A stretch of DNA of 64,000 bases, taken from NCBI RefSeq assembly GCF_014805685.1, contig NC_060890.1, positions 14,851,500 to 14,915,499 of the forward strand. The letters are read 5' to 3'. The notes under the pieces are model-generated. The model made no database searches. It worked only from the letters and a program-made list of their open reading frames with translations, and had not been told where the DNA came from. This DNA comes from Silurus meridionalis. Lineage: Eukaryota; Chordata; Actinopteri; Siluriformes; Siluridae. Shown here one piece after another: positions 12,410 to 25,300 of this stretch; the stretch's first letter is position 1; every line of letters begins with the position of its first letter. The position numbers were made by a program, and so were the translations under genes.

Positions 12410-14154
12410 TTTTTTTTCCTAATGTCATCTGATGCAGATTCTTTTACTGTACAGATTGCAACGAGGGGGAAAAAGCTGAAAAGAAGTCTGATTTTTATCA
12501 TAAAATGTATTTGTGTCCCAAAAAAAAAAAAAGTTGTTGTACTTCATTTTATCACAGAACTTTGTTGCAATTGTTTACCAGAAAACTGAGCATGTATGTG
12601 TCTGAATAATAAAACATGTTTTACAGAATCAGAAAGACATTTGCTTGGTATTGTTTTTTTCATGGAGCCATGTGAAGATCTCATGACACTAATGTGCATT
12701 AGGTGATGCATAAGTTTAACGCTGGGTTGAGGACAGAATAAGAGAGAAGAAGCTGAGATATTACTGATGTGCTTCCTCTGTAATCCGCTCTGAGGGGGAG
12801 AAAACCCACCTCCCCGACCTTCAGCTCTCATTACAACTGCCTGCTTTATTTAAAGGGGCAGTGCTTGTGTACTATCGCACGTTGTAGATAATCTGCCGCT
12901 TTAAAGCCATGATCACCGGTCTGCTTTGGGCAGGAAGGCAGTGTGATCACATCTGATCGGATATTACTGGTTCCCTTACTGACGGCGGTGCCTCTTTTAA
13001 AGCCGGGCTGAAACCCATGCCATCATCAGGACAGCATGCCAAGACACGCAGCCGTTTTCAGTCCCTGAGGGTAGGATCTGATTTCTACTCCTTCGCCGGA
13101 TAGCGTTTGAAAGAATATTCTCGATATGAGAAGGCAAAATATATTTATATTAAATATATAATAGCGGCGAGATTACAGACATCCATCCCACGAACACTAG
13201 GAGTATAAAGTATGCTAAGTATAAAACCTCCACCTTTGCTAAAATGTTTGGGACTTGTCACTCTTCCGTAGCTACAGTTAGCTGTTTATTCCTGGGTACA
13301 TGGGGACTTTGAGGTTTTCAGTCAGGCTGAAGGGAAGTTTCCTTTTTCGCTGAGTGAATCCTAAAAAGTAAAAAAGTCCGTCTCTGTGGCTGCTAATCAG
13401 TCACCGCGCCTGCAGAGTGATAAGGATGATTGCTAGCTACTGTAGACGGTTAGACGTTTACAGTGTAAACCCTCTAGCAGTGAAACAATTACACCTTTAT
13501 ATTTTAATAACTTTTTAATCGTAATCTTTTTATCCTTAGGGTTTTACAGTCAGGAAATAATAATAATAAAAAAAACCGGATTAATTTTATGAATGATTGC
13601 CAGCGCGTTGTATAAATATGAAGTTAAGAAAAGTAAACATTTAGATATTGAGCTTTTTTTTTAATTCATGAATTTCCTATATACAGAAGATCTAAACTGT
13701 TTAGACTTCCAGAAAATTTAGTTATCTTAAATTAAGTTTCCGTCCTTGCTGAAAAACGGAGGAAACAGAACCAGTTTGAGCAAACCAGGTGTTCACAACA
13801 CAAGCTGAACTGGTCAAGCTGGTCCACTTTGCCAGATATTTGTTTTTTTCTCAGCTTCTTCTTTTTTTTTTTTTGCTTCTAAAAATATAATAACTAATTT
13901 ATAATTACCCTGCTGTTTTGTATTATATTTTATTGTTTCAGCAGGTGTTATTTTGATACTAGGATTAAAGTTTTAAATGAGTCAGTGAGGGTAACTATCA
14001 TATCAGACACCAAAAAACCCTCTAGTTAAATGTAGTAATCTCCAACTTGTATAATACAGTTTGTAATCTTATCAAACTTTCTCGATGTACAACCTTACAC
14101 AGCACAAAATATGAGGGGAAGAATCTAATTATATCATCTTGTTTTGTCCAACAG
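8594..14154 (+). other. kctd2 3' UTR and kctd2-slc16a5 intergenic region
   Basis: No coding exon was recognised here. It probably starts with a T-rich kctd2 3' UTR of unknown length; candidate AATAAA signals occur at several points, for example near 10153 and 12606. Other contents are C/T tracts near 8625-8660, poly-T at 11285-11315, a (TA)n tract at 12336-12407, and a GC-richer segment at 12840-13080. That segment could be the promoter and non-coding first exon of slc16a5, with a possible donor at about 13070 (CTGAG|GGTAGG or CTGAGG|GTAGG). Frames of up to 135 codons here (for example 9035-9442) look like chance. Confidence 0.5.
12336..12407. repeat. (TA)n microsatellite
   Basis: About 70 bases of uninterrupted TA between kctd2 and slc16a5. 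Confidence 0.95.
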
Positions 14155-14300
14155 AGACCCTTGGGAATTTTGTGAGGATCACCGGTGAAATGCCGCATGT
14201 GAAAATGTGTAACTTTACATCTAAACCACCACTCAGACATTCCCCAAGTTTTCACATATACTGAACAGGAGCAATACGTGATTCCACTCATCTCACAGAA

Positions 14301-15358
14301 ATGGGCACTCGGTTACATCATCGTTCAGAAGAGCAATGTGATCCAGAGAATGAGAAAGCAGATATGGGAGGCACAGTGACCCCGTTGACTCAGGCACATC
14401 CAGCGCAGCCTGATGCTCCTGATGGAGGATGGGGCTGGGTGGTGCTGGTGGCCACCATCTTAGTCCTAGCCCTCACTTTGGCCTTTCCATCCTGCATGGG
14501 CATCTTCTACACTGACCTTCAGATTGAATTCAGTGCCAGCAACAGTGAGACCTCCTGGGTGCCTTCCATAATGACAGCAGTCCTACATGCTGGAGGTAGT
14601 GATACAGGAAAAGAATAATTCAATAAAAACACACCAGATGTGACATTTACTTTTTCAGATTATTGTGGTTGTGACGCATTTAGTGTGGGAACCCAGCGAT
14701 AATGTCTCACACACACACACACCACTTCTAGTGAACAGGAAGCTGTGATCATTATTTAATGTTTGCTCTGCTCATAAACACTGATACTATATTGACAGGG
14801 ACATGGCTGCATCATGCTAGAATATGCTTTTATTGATTACAGTTCCTAAGAATGGCTCATAAATGCTGGATTATATTATGTTATATTATGTATGTATCAT
14901 ATTATCATATACATGTATATATAATGTACACACAGAGTGGGCTCCAAATGTCTTAGAGCACATGCTTCTGTTTGAATTTTTTGATTTTCGTTTTCGAATC
15001 GAATTCAACAGTTTTCATTGCAAAATCTATTATTGAAAACAGCTTGAGTGAAAAGTAGACTTTTCGAAATACATACATGAATTTCAAAGTTTCTTAGTAT
15101 TTGGGACGTCCCCTTTTTATTTTAATAACAGTGTGCACTATAGCTGGTATTGGCTCCACATGTTTGTGCAAAACGTTTTCCATTATAGATCAGAGTCAGT
15201 GTTGTCTGAACACATGCTTCACTCATGCTTAGAAGAGATTATGCATGAAAAAAGCAGTAAACACATTTCACACATTTGTTTTCATAAAGACAGGGATCTT
15301 GAAATAGTGCTCACATTGTCTCGAAAGTTAAATATTCAAGATATTGAGCAATTTATTT

Positions 15359-15432
<74 letters not shown>

Positions 15433-18400
15433 TATTAAAATTTGACATTTTTCCAATATATTATATTGTAAGTATAAATTATATTGTGCGTGTTCTGACA
15501 GAGAGATAAAATTAGGAGGTGTAATATTGGTTTTGGCCTGCTAACAAACAAGTTTTTTTACATTTTTCACTTTCCACAAATGACACTTTGTAATCTCATG
15601 ATGATTGTGCACTTTTCAGACAATTTCATAGGGCAGATTTCAGAAGTGTCATAAAATTGAAGCTGGACATGTCATTTTATGTAATATATTTATTGACGAT
15701 ATGTCAAAAATGCTCTTTAAGTATATGTTACAAAGGCAAAAGATGGTAATGCAAACAGCATTCCGTTCTCTCTAATTGGTCAAATTCACATAAAAAAAAT
15801 ATGACTAGGTGGAAGTTTAATGTGACTAGTCAGACATGTCTTTGATTGATTTTTGCTGAGTTGAACTTTGCAATGAATAATGTAAAATATTTCATGAATA
15901 ATGGTTAGGTTTTGTATGTTTGTACTGCTTATGCAAAGAAAAAGCACCTGATTTTAGTACAGAACCTGCAACTTTGTATCAGCTCCCCTGTAGTTTCAGT
16001 GCTGTGACATTTTGAATTCTTTTCTTTCTTAGGGCCCTTGTGCAGCGTGCTAGTAGAACATTTTGGTTGCAGGGCAACCGTGATGATGGGGGGAGTCTTG
16101 AGTGGGTCAGGGATGGTAGCCAGCTCCTTTACACATTCCATCCTTGAGCTTTACTTTACTGCAGGGGTAATAACAGGTCAGTACATAACAATCACCTATT
16201 AACACCCATGTGATACATATTAAATTATATCATAATCTCCAAACTAGTCATTAATAGTACTAATTCAATTATTTCTAAAATTGAGAGAATTTCAAATGTT
16301 AAAAATCCACATTGTAAATAGATATTTTCTCTCTCACACAGGTCTTGGTTTTTGCTTCAGCTTCCAACCAGCAGTCACCATCCTTGGTCACTATTTTGTG
16401 CGCCGCCGTGCCTTCGCTAATGCCATGTCGTCCACGGGCACCGCTCTGGGCCTGTGTGTGCTGCCCTTCCTGGGCCACTATCTACATACTAAACTGGGTT
16501 GGAGGGGGAGTTTCCTTGTGCTGGGTGCTGTGTTGCTCAACTGCTGTGTGTGTGGGGCTGTCATGAGGCCCCTGGAGAAACGCAAAAAAGCCAAAGAAAA
16601 GAACAATGGCCCCAAACCACTGGCTGAGCAGGGGTTTAAAAAACAGATGTGGGCGATGTGGAGAAGTTTGGTGTCCTCCTTCCATCGCCACATGGCCTTT
16701 GACCTGTTTTGCAGTAACCAGCGCTTTTGCGTGTACACACTTGGCATCACATGGATGATGCTCGGTTTTGTAGTGCCACTGGTTTTTCTTGTTCCTTACG
16801 CTACAGATAATGGCATGGAGCAGAGTCAGGCTGCCCTGCTGCTCTCTATCTTGGGATTTATCAACATCTTTGTTCGGCCACCCGCTGGCCTGCTCTTCGG
16901 CCTCGCTTGGTTCAAAGGCCGCCATGTTTACGTATTTTCAATTGCATTGCTACTGAATGGACTGAGTAATAGCATCTGCTGTATCGCGCCTACATTTTCA
17001 GTACTCGTGGTATATGTACTGATGTACGGTCTGTCTATGAGCGTGGTGGGATCACTGATGTTCACTGTGCTGATGGACATAGTGGAGATGAGCCGCTTCC
17101 CCTCAGCACTTGGGCTGCTGGCTATCATGGAGAGCATCACGCTGCTGATTGGTCCACCTCTAGCAGGTAGATATAGTAGTAACTGAGTTATAATCTATGG
17201 CTAATGAAATTCTGCATAAAGTATATTGCATTGATCAAGGGCTTTCATTTGTCTTTAAAACAGGTGCGCTAATCCTACTTTGTCCATTTATTTTGATATG
17301 ATGCCAGTATTAAATCTATGAGCATTGACAGTACTTATATCCATATCTGATACTGATCCTAGTAGCTGATCTGAATCTTTGCAAGGTTTTAATGTCAATT
17401 TCTGAAAAATGCATTTGATTCAATATGAAAGGTTGCGGTCTATGCACAAGTCAAGCTTTTTACTGAGTCACCGAACACATATGCACGGCAAAAGATATGT
17501 CAAATTCTATCCATTCTTGCTTCCGCACTTCAGGTCCAGAGCTAATACTTATTCTTGAATTAAAAATATATATACACAGTGAGGAAAATAAGTATTTGAA
17601 CACTCTGCTATTTTGCAAATTCTCCCACTTAGAAATCATGGTGGGGTCTGAAATTGTCATCATAGGTGCATGTCCACTGTGAGAGATATAATCTAAAAAA
17701 AAAATCCAGAAATCACAATATATAATTTTTAAACTATTTATTTGTATGATACAGCTGCAAATAAGTATTTGAACACCTGTCTATCAGCTAGAATTCTGAC
17801 CCTCAAAGACCTGTTAGTCTGCCTTTAAAATGTCCACCTCCACTACATTTATTATCCTAAATTAGATGCACCTGTTTGAGGTCGTTATCTGCATAAAGAC
17901 ACCTGTCCACCCCATACAATCAGTAAGAATCCAACTACTAACATGGCCAAGACCAAAGAGCTGTCCAAAGACACTAGAGACAAAATTGTACAACTCCACA
18001 AGGCTGGAAAGGGCTACGGGGAAATTGCCAAGTGTCTGTTACACGATGTAACGGGTAAAATATGTTGCGCTTCCTTTAGGAGCATAGCGGTATTTTGGGA
18101 ATAGCCTGCCGCTGCATTTTTCCGCTATTACTGCATGTGTGTAGACCGAGGAATATGTTCTTATTATTTTCTGATGCTCATTTCTAAGTTTCTTTGACTA
18201 ACCAGTAACGCTGTTGCCAAGAAAATTAAAAAGCACGAGTTTTGGAAACCTGTCTGTGCTTATATGATTTCTGTTGTAACTGGAGATAGTGAGCTCTCCC
18301 TTCACCCAGACTCAACACGCTACAACGGCTTGTATCTAAACAGTAGCCTACCAAGAAAGTCATTGTTTACTGTCTTCCTCCTTCCTTTCACAACTATTTC

Positions 18401-19705
18401 TCTCGGGAGTTTATCTTTTGGCGTTTAAAAATCACCATCGTTGTGCGTCGTGCGTTGTGCGTTTAAAAATCACCATCGATGAAAGTTTTTTCTCCCGATG
18501 CCGTGCAGCTCAGAACACAGTTGAGGTGCGTTTTTTTCGTTTCCGTTCGGAAATTTCATTGGTCCAATGAAAAACCCAGGAAAAATTTATAAATAAGCCG
18601 CTTCGTTGTTTAAGCCGCGGGGTTCAAAACGTGGGAAAAAAGTAGCGGCTTATAGTCCGAAAAATACGGTAAGCTACATATTACAACCACTATTCTATTA
18701 CTATTGTATATATAGACTTCCAGAGTTTAATGGAAAATTTAAATCTGTTCATAAAAATTTTTTCATTTAGCATTAAAAAGCCGAAATCGAAGCCAGCCAC
18801 TCAGTTGATAAGAATGTTACAAGTTGTACTGAACTTTTTGTTCTGCCAATTGCAGGGTGGGGCAGTGGGGGCAGATCAGACTCTGATCTAATCAAGAGTT
18901 AGAAAAGACTAAACTAAACAGCAGTGTAAATTCAGTTTTATAGAACTGTTTGTGTGTGTACATGGGGGCTGTAAGGGAGAATGGAATGTTCCTTGCACCA
19001 AGAAAGCAAAAGCTGCAAGACAATCTCAGGTGGTGCCAGGGTTTCAGGCTTTTCTGATCTGACCTGTGAGATTGACTGGACAGCTGGTACTCTTGTGTAA
19101 GCAACAAGCCAACTCAAAATGTCAGCCATGCAACCGAACACTATTGAGCCTCAGCATAGTAAACACCGACACTTCAGTAAATCACTTCAGAGACACCCAG
19201 AAATGTGCTCTCTTGGTGGAAATGTGGCCTGCTCTGTGCATGTATAGTCAAATACTCACTGTTATCTGCACATTAGTTTGTTGATAGTCACCCGAGTTAC
19301 GCCTGATGTAGCTTGACCAGCTGATAACACTCAGATGTACAGGATGTTTGTCCATTTATTCAAAATTTAGGTCGTGGGTTAACTGCACCTTTATCCTGAA
19401 AAGATCTTGTGTGATAATCAACACACTGAGATTGAGATATTGATGCCATTAAAATCTTTTTTATCTGTTCTTGTGGTGCAGGCAGCCTTGTGGACAGCAC
19501 TGGTCTGTACACATACGTGTTCCTCGCCTGCAGTATCACAGTGGTCTTATCAGCGTTGTTCCTCATGGTGTCCTTCTACATTCTGGACCGGCGTGACGCA
19601 GCACGGAAGGATGCATCGGCTACTGAGGTGTCAGCAGTTACACCTGAAGCTTTTACCGTGTGTAAAAAACCTGCCACAGAAACTGAGTGCATCACAACTG
19701 TCTGA
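14301..19705 (+). CDS. slc16a5: Monocarboxylate transporter family 16, SLC16A5 (MCT6)-like
   Basis: Four coding exons: 14301-14595, 16033-16176, 16342-17166 and 19482-19705, total 495 residues, GT-AG throughout with consistent phase. A likely 5' UTR acceptor (TTTGTCCAACAG) ends at 14154. The N-terminus holds the MCT signature (PDAPDGGWGWVV, residues 38-49) before TM1. Further hydrophobic helices, a basic loop rich in Lys after RPLEKRKK, and a second half starting near CVYTLGITWMMLGF give the 12-TM, two-bundle MFS plan. Blocks such as GPLCSVLVEHFGCRATVM and FVRRRAFANAM match human SLC16A5 as I remember it, and the kctd2/armc7 neighbourhood supports that. It should sit in the plasma membrane; human MCT6 moves drugs and organic anions rather than lactate. 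The N-terminal extension before the signature (about 37 residues) is longer than in human. Other SLC16 paralogues cannot be fully excluded. Confidence 0.88.
14930..15360. other. slc16a5 intron 1 segment, probable old transposon
   Basis: The sequence starting acagagtgggctccaaatg and the part around 15100 (tttgggacgtccc) look like fish DNA-transposon remains, but no inverted repeat or target duplication could be fixed because the right side runs into the (TA)n tract at 15364. No exon was recognised in 14596-16032. Confidence 0.3.
15364..15424. repeat. (TA)n microsatellite in slc16a5 intron 1
   Basis: About 60 bases of TA followed by a T run. Confidence 0.95.
17565..18045 (+). mobile_element. 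5' part of a Tc1-like transposon in slc16a5 intron 3
   Basis: It begins with a Tc1-type terminal repeat, cagtgaggaaaataagtat, which is partly repeated inside at about 17759 (caaataagtatttgaacac). The transposase start is at 17942 (MAKTKELSKDTRDKIVQLH), followed by the first HTH helix region. It breaks off at about 18045, where a different repeat begins. The 3' half is missing. Confidence 0.8.
18046..18671. mobile_element. Non-coding DNA-transposon-like repeat
   Basis: It ends in tatagtccgaaaaatacggt, the end of a family very common in fish, with gccgcttcgttgtttaagcc close by. It contains an imperfect internal duplication (gcgtttaaaaatcaccatcg at about 18420 and again at about 18460). No protein is visible. 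The superfamily is not certain. It directly abuts, and may have cut off, the Tc1 fragment before it. Confidence 0.55.
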
Positions 19706-19759
19706 ACTGATTCTGTAAATAACGGGCATCTGTGTTTAAAGAATGAGACATATGCACAT

Positions 19760-20089
19760 TACAGTAATCCCCCGCTTTACCGCTGTTCCAATCTCACGCT
19801 CCCGGGGAATTGCGGAATTGCATTTGCCACAACACAAATTTGTTTGGCTGATTTTCGGGAATACCAAAAATACCAGGAAATTGTTTTTATGGAGTTTTAT
19901 GTTGAAATAATGAAATGTATTAATACAAATATAATTATTAATTATAAAATGAAGTCAAATGTTAATACAGTACACTACCGTATACATAAAATAGCATTTT
20001 TGGGGTGGTGGGGTCGGTTTATCACGGTTTTTCGTTTATCGCGGGCTGTTTTGGAACGTAACCACCGCGGTAAAGGGGGGATTACTGTA
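19760..20089. mobile_element. Pogo/Tigger-like MITE in the slc16a5 3' UTR
   Basis: The body, 19762-20087, has near-perfect 21-22-bp inverted ends: CAGTAATCCCCCGCTTTACC on the left, and GGTAAAGGGGGGATTACTG on the right. It is flanked by TA on both sides, the Tc1/mariner/pogo target. Sub-terminal tttatcgcgggctg motifs are typical of pogo-like elements. It starts 55 bases after the slc16a5 stop and ends before an AATAAA at 20990, so it is likely transcribed in the 3' UTR and could fold as a hairpin. Confidence 0.85.
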
Positions 20090-20989
20090 TTATTAATACA
20101 AAAAAGGTTCGTTTTTTTATGTTTATTGTTATCTCCAGGGCATTTCACTATTGATCTGCACTTTAAAGCTTGTTAAAAGATTCATTGTGTAGCTGTCCGA
20201 ATGTAAGGGATTGTAGTGTTGCTTTACTTTGCCAGATCACAATTCTTTTATGTGACACTATAATACATTTCCAAGTATGTTTATTTTGTTTATGTGACTT
20301 TTACAGTGCACATGCCAATATGGCTGCATTAATAGCAAAGTTTCACTAAATCCATCTTTCAGATCACTAATGATCACATTGCCTTATTGGAACTTGGATT
20401 TTTTTAAGCAGTTCTTCATAGTGTTTGGAGTTTACTTTTCTTTACACTGTTTACACTGTTATTTAGTGCATCTGTTCTGGAATACTGCTAGTACTTTATA
20501 AATTTAACCATTAGGTTTACACATATTGAAATTAAAATGTAGGATGCAGCACGCTGTTCTGCTTTATATTATCAGGCTGTTACACACGTTATACGATTAT
20601 CATCTGCGCCATAGTCAATCAGAATAAAGATAATCTTTCTTAGACATCTCCACATCACATTTCCTTTACATGGTGACCGAGCTGTATATTAGAAGCACAA
20701 CTCTCAAGACTTACAGTGAACTCTCTCCAAAGTCAGACTGAGCATGTTTCGCCGTGAACGCCTTATCTTACGCTATCAGGGAACTGTAAACAAATCAAGT
20801 GCCGTATAAAGGATAGTATTTATGTATTCAAAGAGCTATTCATCTGCACTGTACACCAAAGCTCCTGCTTGGTTCCAATATATGAGTATATAAGTCCTGT
20901 TACCTTTGTTTCTAAATGAGGACTGTGTATATGTTTATATGTTAAAAGTTATATTGTTTTCTTATATACAAATATAATGTTCAATTTCA

Positions 20990-20995
20990 AATAAA
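20990..20995 (+). terminator. Candidate poly(A) signal of slc16a5
   Basis: AATAAA, about 1.28 kb after the stop codon and before the TAP2-like gene. It would make a 3' UTR that includes the pogo-like MITE. Earlier weak signals are possible. Confidence 0.4.
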
Positions 20996-21951
20996 AACTA
21001 AAAAATCATAAAGGTTTTTCTGTTCAAATTGAATTTTGCGAAAAGTTATTGAGACAATACAGCATGAGCCATGGATATGGACACAATATCCTTTTATAAG
21101 AAAGATGGATAAACCACAAATACAAGAGAGATTATATTTTCAGACCAAGATTTAAGAGCTGTGTAAGGTTCAGTCTTTTCCAGGAGGTGTTCCTGCCTTG
21201 TGCACAGTGTTCCTTGAATAGGCTTCAGATGACTGCAATCCTGATAATGTTACAACAGCAAGAATAAGAATAATCTGCCTCAGTTCCACCTGCTTCTGAA
21301 AGTATTCCTCCTGCTTCTGCAGACATTTTATGAACAATCATGTCTTATTACATTTATTTTTCTTCGCACCTTTATTTTCTGACTGACTTTTGCATTTAAT
21401 GCAGCACAGCTAGCACTACTTCCTTACACTGTTGTGTAAATGTGCAAGAAAGTAAAGGGAAAAAAAGCTTCCTCCTGTGCCATTTTGTCGGGTCTCAGTA
21501 TTGGTGCAAATCTGATCGGTTCCAGTTTCATGTCCGGGGAAATAAAATGTACACTAATGGCACGTGACCTTGTTTCATTGGTAGACATCCTTTTTTCACA
21601 ACACTGTTCACTTCTTGGTAAATAAAAATAAATACAATTAATGCGTTTTCCTCCTTTTTTATATAAAATTTGTGATCTGATTTGACTTGCACCTGGATAC
21701 AAAACAAATCATTTTATTTTGAAAGCTTATATTTACCGCAGTGTAACTATCGCTCTCTAGTGGTTGATTACATGGTTTTCATCAGGGTCGTGTTAAACAG
21801 CAAATAAGAGATGAAGGTTATATTCATATAAATAATAAAATGACATAATACGACAATGAGGCAATTTTAATATTGATTTTTGTATGTAAATGAATGCACT
21901 CGGCGTCTGGTGTGTGATTGTTGTGGGCGAATGATGTTGAACTGCTTATGT

Positions 21952-21967
21952 GAAAGTGAAAGTAAAC
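21952..21967 (+). promoter_or_regulatory. ISRE/IRF-type site upstream of the TAP2-like gene
   Basis: GAAAGTGAAAGTAAAC carries two perfect GAAANN repeats plus a third weaker one, the interferon-stimulated response element/IRF pattern. It lies 50 bases before a good donor (CTTG|GTAAGG, exon end 22017) that pairs with an acceptor at 22297. This suggests a short non-coding first exon around 21975-22017 and places the site at the promoter. Interferon control fits a peptide transporter, but function is inferred. Confidence 0.6.
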
Positions 21968-22384
21968 GTACTGACGCAAGAAAACGAGAAGGTCTGAATC
22001 GCACAGCCCGAATCTTGGTAAGGGAAAATTGTTTGTTGTTGTTTTAGTTTAATATTTTCTCCAATTTCTGATGGTCACCTGAACAAGCTGTCCTGGTTAC
22101 CCAGTATGCAAAAATTCGCTTATCCGGTCTTCTAACAACCTTTTGTGCTTTTGAGTAGGGCTGTTTTAGCTTTTTACTGTACGAAATGCTAAGAAAGCTA
22201 TTCAAAGGGTATCACATGTATGCATGATCTTGTTTTGTAAACTAGTATGCAATCAAATCCATTCACATTTTAATCAACTTGGCTTTTAATGTTTCAGAAG
22301 AGCACCAACCCAAACGGATTCTGACCCAGAGACCCTCCAGTGTCTCCCTGAGCGACCCTGGGTTTATGACCTCATCTCCTAATC

Positions 22385-25300
22385 ATGGCTACAGGGTCTT
22401 TATGGCATGCATATGGAGCGCTCCTTTTCCTGGACCTGATCCTCTGGCTCTCCCTGTTTACTTCACTTCTGTGCTTTGAAGGTTCTTTGCTTGTGAACCT
22501 GACATGGCTGTGGATTTTCAGGGCTTTCAGCTGGTTTCTGCTTCACGCAGTGAGCTCGGTCACCCTGGACAAGACCATGCACAAGCTTCTGAAGCCCTGG
22601 GTAGCCTTACTCAGTTTTGTACCTCCTGTATTTGATATGACACAAACACTAGCTCTAGGAGGAACGTGTGGGTTTAGTCCTGTGCCTGTGCCCTGCATGG
22701 TGGGTTTAAGTGCAGTGACTGCCACTCTGGTCCATCTGATGTGGGACAAGGCATTCCCAAGTAAAAAGGTGAAGCAAGAGCAAGAGGCCCGGGTTCTTCT
22801 GATGAGAGTTATTCACTACTCAAAACCAGATTACCCTCACCTAGGGACAGCCTTTATCTTCCTCATCTTGGCTGCGTTATGTAAGTTCAACACCTGTGTT
22901 CTTTTGCCGTGTTGGTGATGTTGGAAAATACTAGACAGCAATCTAGCACGTGGCAGTGTTTTCAGTGAAATGTCATTCTTCTTTCAGTTGAGTCAAGTAT
23001 TCCATACTACGTGGGGAAAATCATTGATGGGTTGAGTGGAGAGTACAAGCACGATAACTTCTTGTGGGCCGTTGCATGCATGTCGTTTTACTCTTTTGGA
23101 AGGTAAATACATGTCACATCATTCTCTTGCTGCCATTGTTTTTCTGAACTTGTGCAAACATTTGCTTAAACCGATGTGTTTTTATTTCTTAGTTCGATGT
23201 TCTCTGGCTTGCGAGGAGGCATGTTTATGTGTAGCCTGAGCAGACTCAACAAGAGAATTCGACACATGCTGTTTCAGAACCTGATGAAACAGGAAATAAG
23301 CTTCTTTGAAGAAAATAAACCAGGTAATGCAAAATATAGTATAAATAGCTGGTGCTGTTGATTTAGGTAGCTATATTTTTAAAGGAACCTTGTTAAAATG
23401 AAATCTTCAGGATCTTTTCTTAAAGCAGTGCTCTACACTTACAGGAAGCTTGACATCACGGCTAGTCTCCGACACTGACAAAATGGGCCGCTCTGTAGCC
23501 ATGAATGTGAATGTGCTCCTCAGGAGTCTGGTTAAGACCTGTGGCATGCTTGTGCAGATGCTCAGCCTGTCATGGCAGCTTACACTCCTTACCTGTGTGG
23601 AGATGCCTATCCTAGGTGTTATACAAAACTATTACAACAATTACTCTCAGGTAAATTACTTTCTCACCACATTATTAGTAACTGATTTAGGTTCTTGTGG
23701 AATTCCCATGCTACCATTTTTTTTTATAATTAGAACTGACACGTCTTTATCAGGAAAACCTTCCACACCAGGTCCCCTGTAGTCAAATGTCACTTTCGTT
23801 TTATTTCTGAACCATCACTCTGTCCTCATGTACAGAAAACATCACGGGAGCTTCAGGACTGCCAGGCTGAAATTGAGCAGCTGGCGTCTTCCACTATCAG
23901 GTCTGTAAAGACGGTGCGGAGCTTCAGGGCTGAGGCTCAGGAGCTAAAGAGGTATCAGGAGGCTATGGACAAGAAGCTTCAGATACTGAAACGCAAAGGC
24001 ATTTTCAGTGCGGCCCACCTCCTTTTGCGCAGAGTGAGCGGCTTCACACATTACACACTGTAACATTGTGCATGGGACTGGTTTTAATCCCATACCCACC
24101 TGCTCTGTACATACATGTAGTTAATACCTGACCATCACACCCAAACTGTAGCCATATAGTTGAAAGAGCACAATTTTATCGTGACCTCAACCTACTAAAC
24201 CCCTTTGACATGGAACACTGACTGCACACCAGGCCTCGGTCACACGAAATCAGAGGCTGAATATAATAATGCTGAATACATCTGGAAGTCCCATTTCAGA
24301 ATTTAGTGGCAAAACTTCTAAAAGAGTGAAGGTTATAATAACAGCAATAGAAGACTAAATCTGGAATGCTGAACACTGTTCAACAAGCATATATGGGTCT
24401 TAATGCCAAATAAGATAAATAGCTGTTTTTATTTAAAGCAAGTGATGTAGCAGAATTGCTCACAAAACAGTATTAGAAATGTGCCTGAAACATTCTTTCA
24501 TGACCGAAATTGTTGCATATCTGGAATGATTTACTTCCTTTGGACCTTGATCCTAATGTACACCTTAAATATACAGTCTAGTCAAATTCACTTCATTCTG
24601 GTATCCCCTCTTTACACATTAACCTGCATTGCACAGTGTAGGGCTGCAGATAATGGTGGCTAAACCAGTTTGATTCAGTGTGTGATGGAGCATGTTTCTG
24701 CATTTATCCTGTTGTAGTGTGTAACTCTAAGCCTGAGAGTGGCGATGCTGCTCCTTGGTCGCCGTCTCATCTCTTCGGGCCAGCTAAGCAGTGGAAGCCT
24801 CCTGGCTTTTATTTTATATCAAAAAGATATGCTGACCAACATGAGGGTGAGTTTAATAATTGTAACTATAAATTGTTCTTTCTTACCATAAATGCCATAA
24901 TTTTTTATTTCTTCTTCTTTGTGACAAAGGCTTTGTACAGTTTTTTTTTTTTACAAAAATCGAAGTCAACTCATTTCTCTGGTGTTCTCAGCAATTGGTG
25001 TATGTCTATGGAGACATTCTGAACACTGTGTGGTCAGCAGAAAAGGTGTTTAAGCTGCTAGATAGAAAACCGAACGTGCAAGAAGCAGGTGATTGGGTAC
25101 CTGAGAAACTTGATGGAAGAATTACCTTTGATAACGTCACCCTCTCTTACCCTGCTCGCCCTGAATGGGAAGCACTTAAGGTGATGATTTTTTGGAATTT
25201 ATAAAGCGTGCAAAGAATTTTCGTATTTATTATTATAATTATTTAGGCCGAATTATTTTATAATTTACAGATTGCTATAGTAACAGCTCGGACTTAACAT

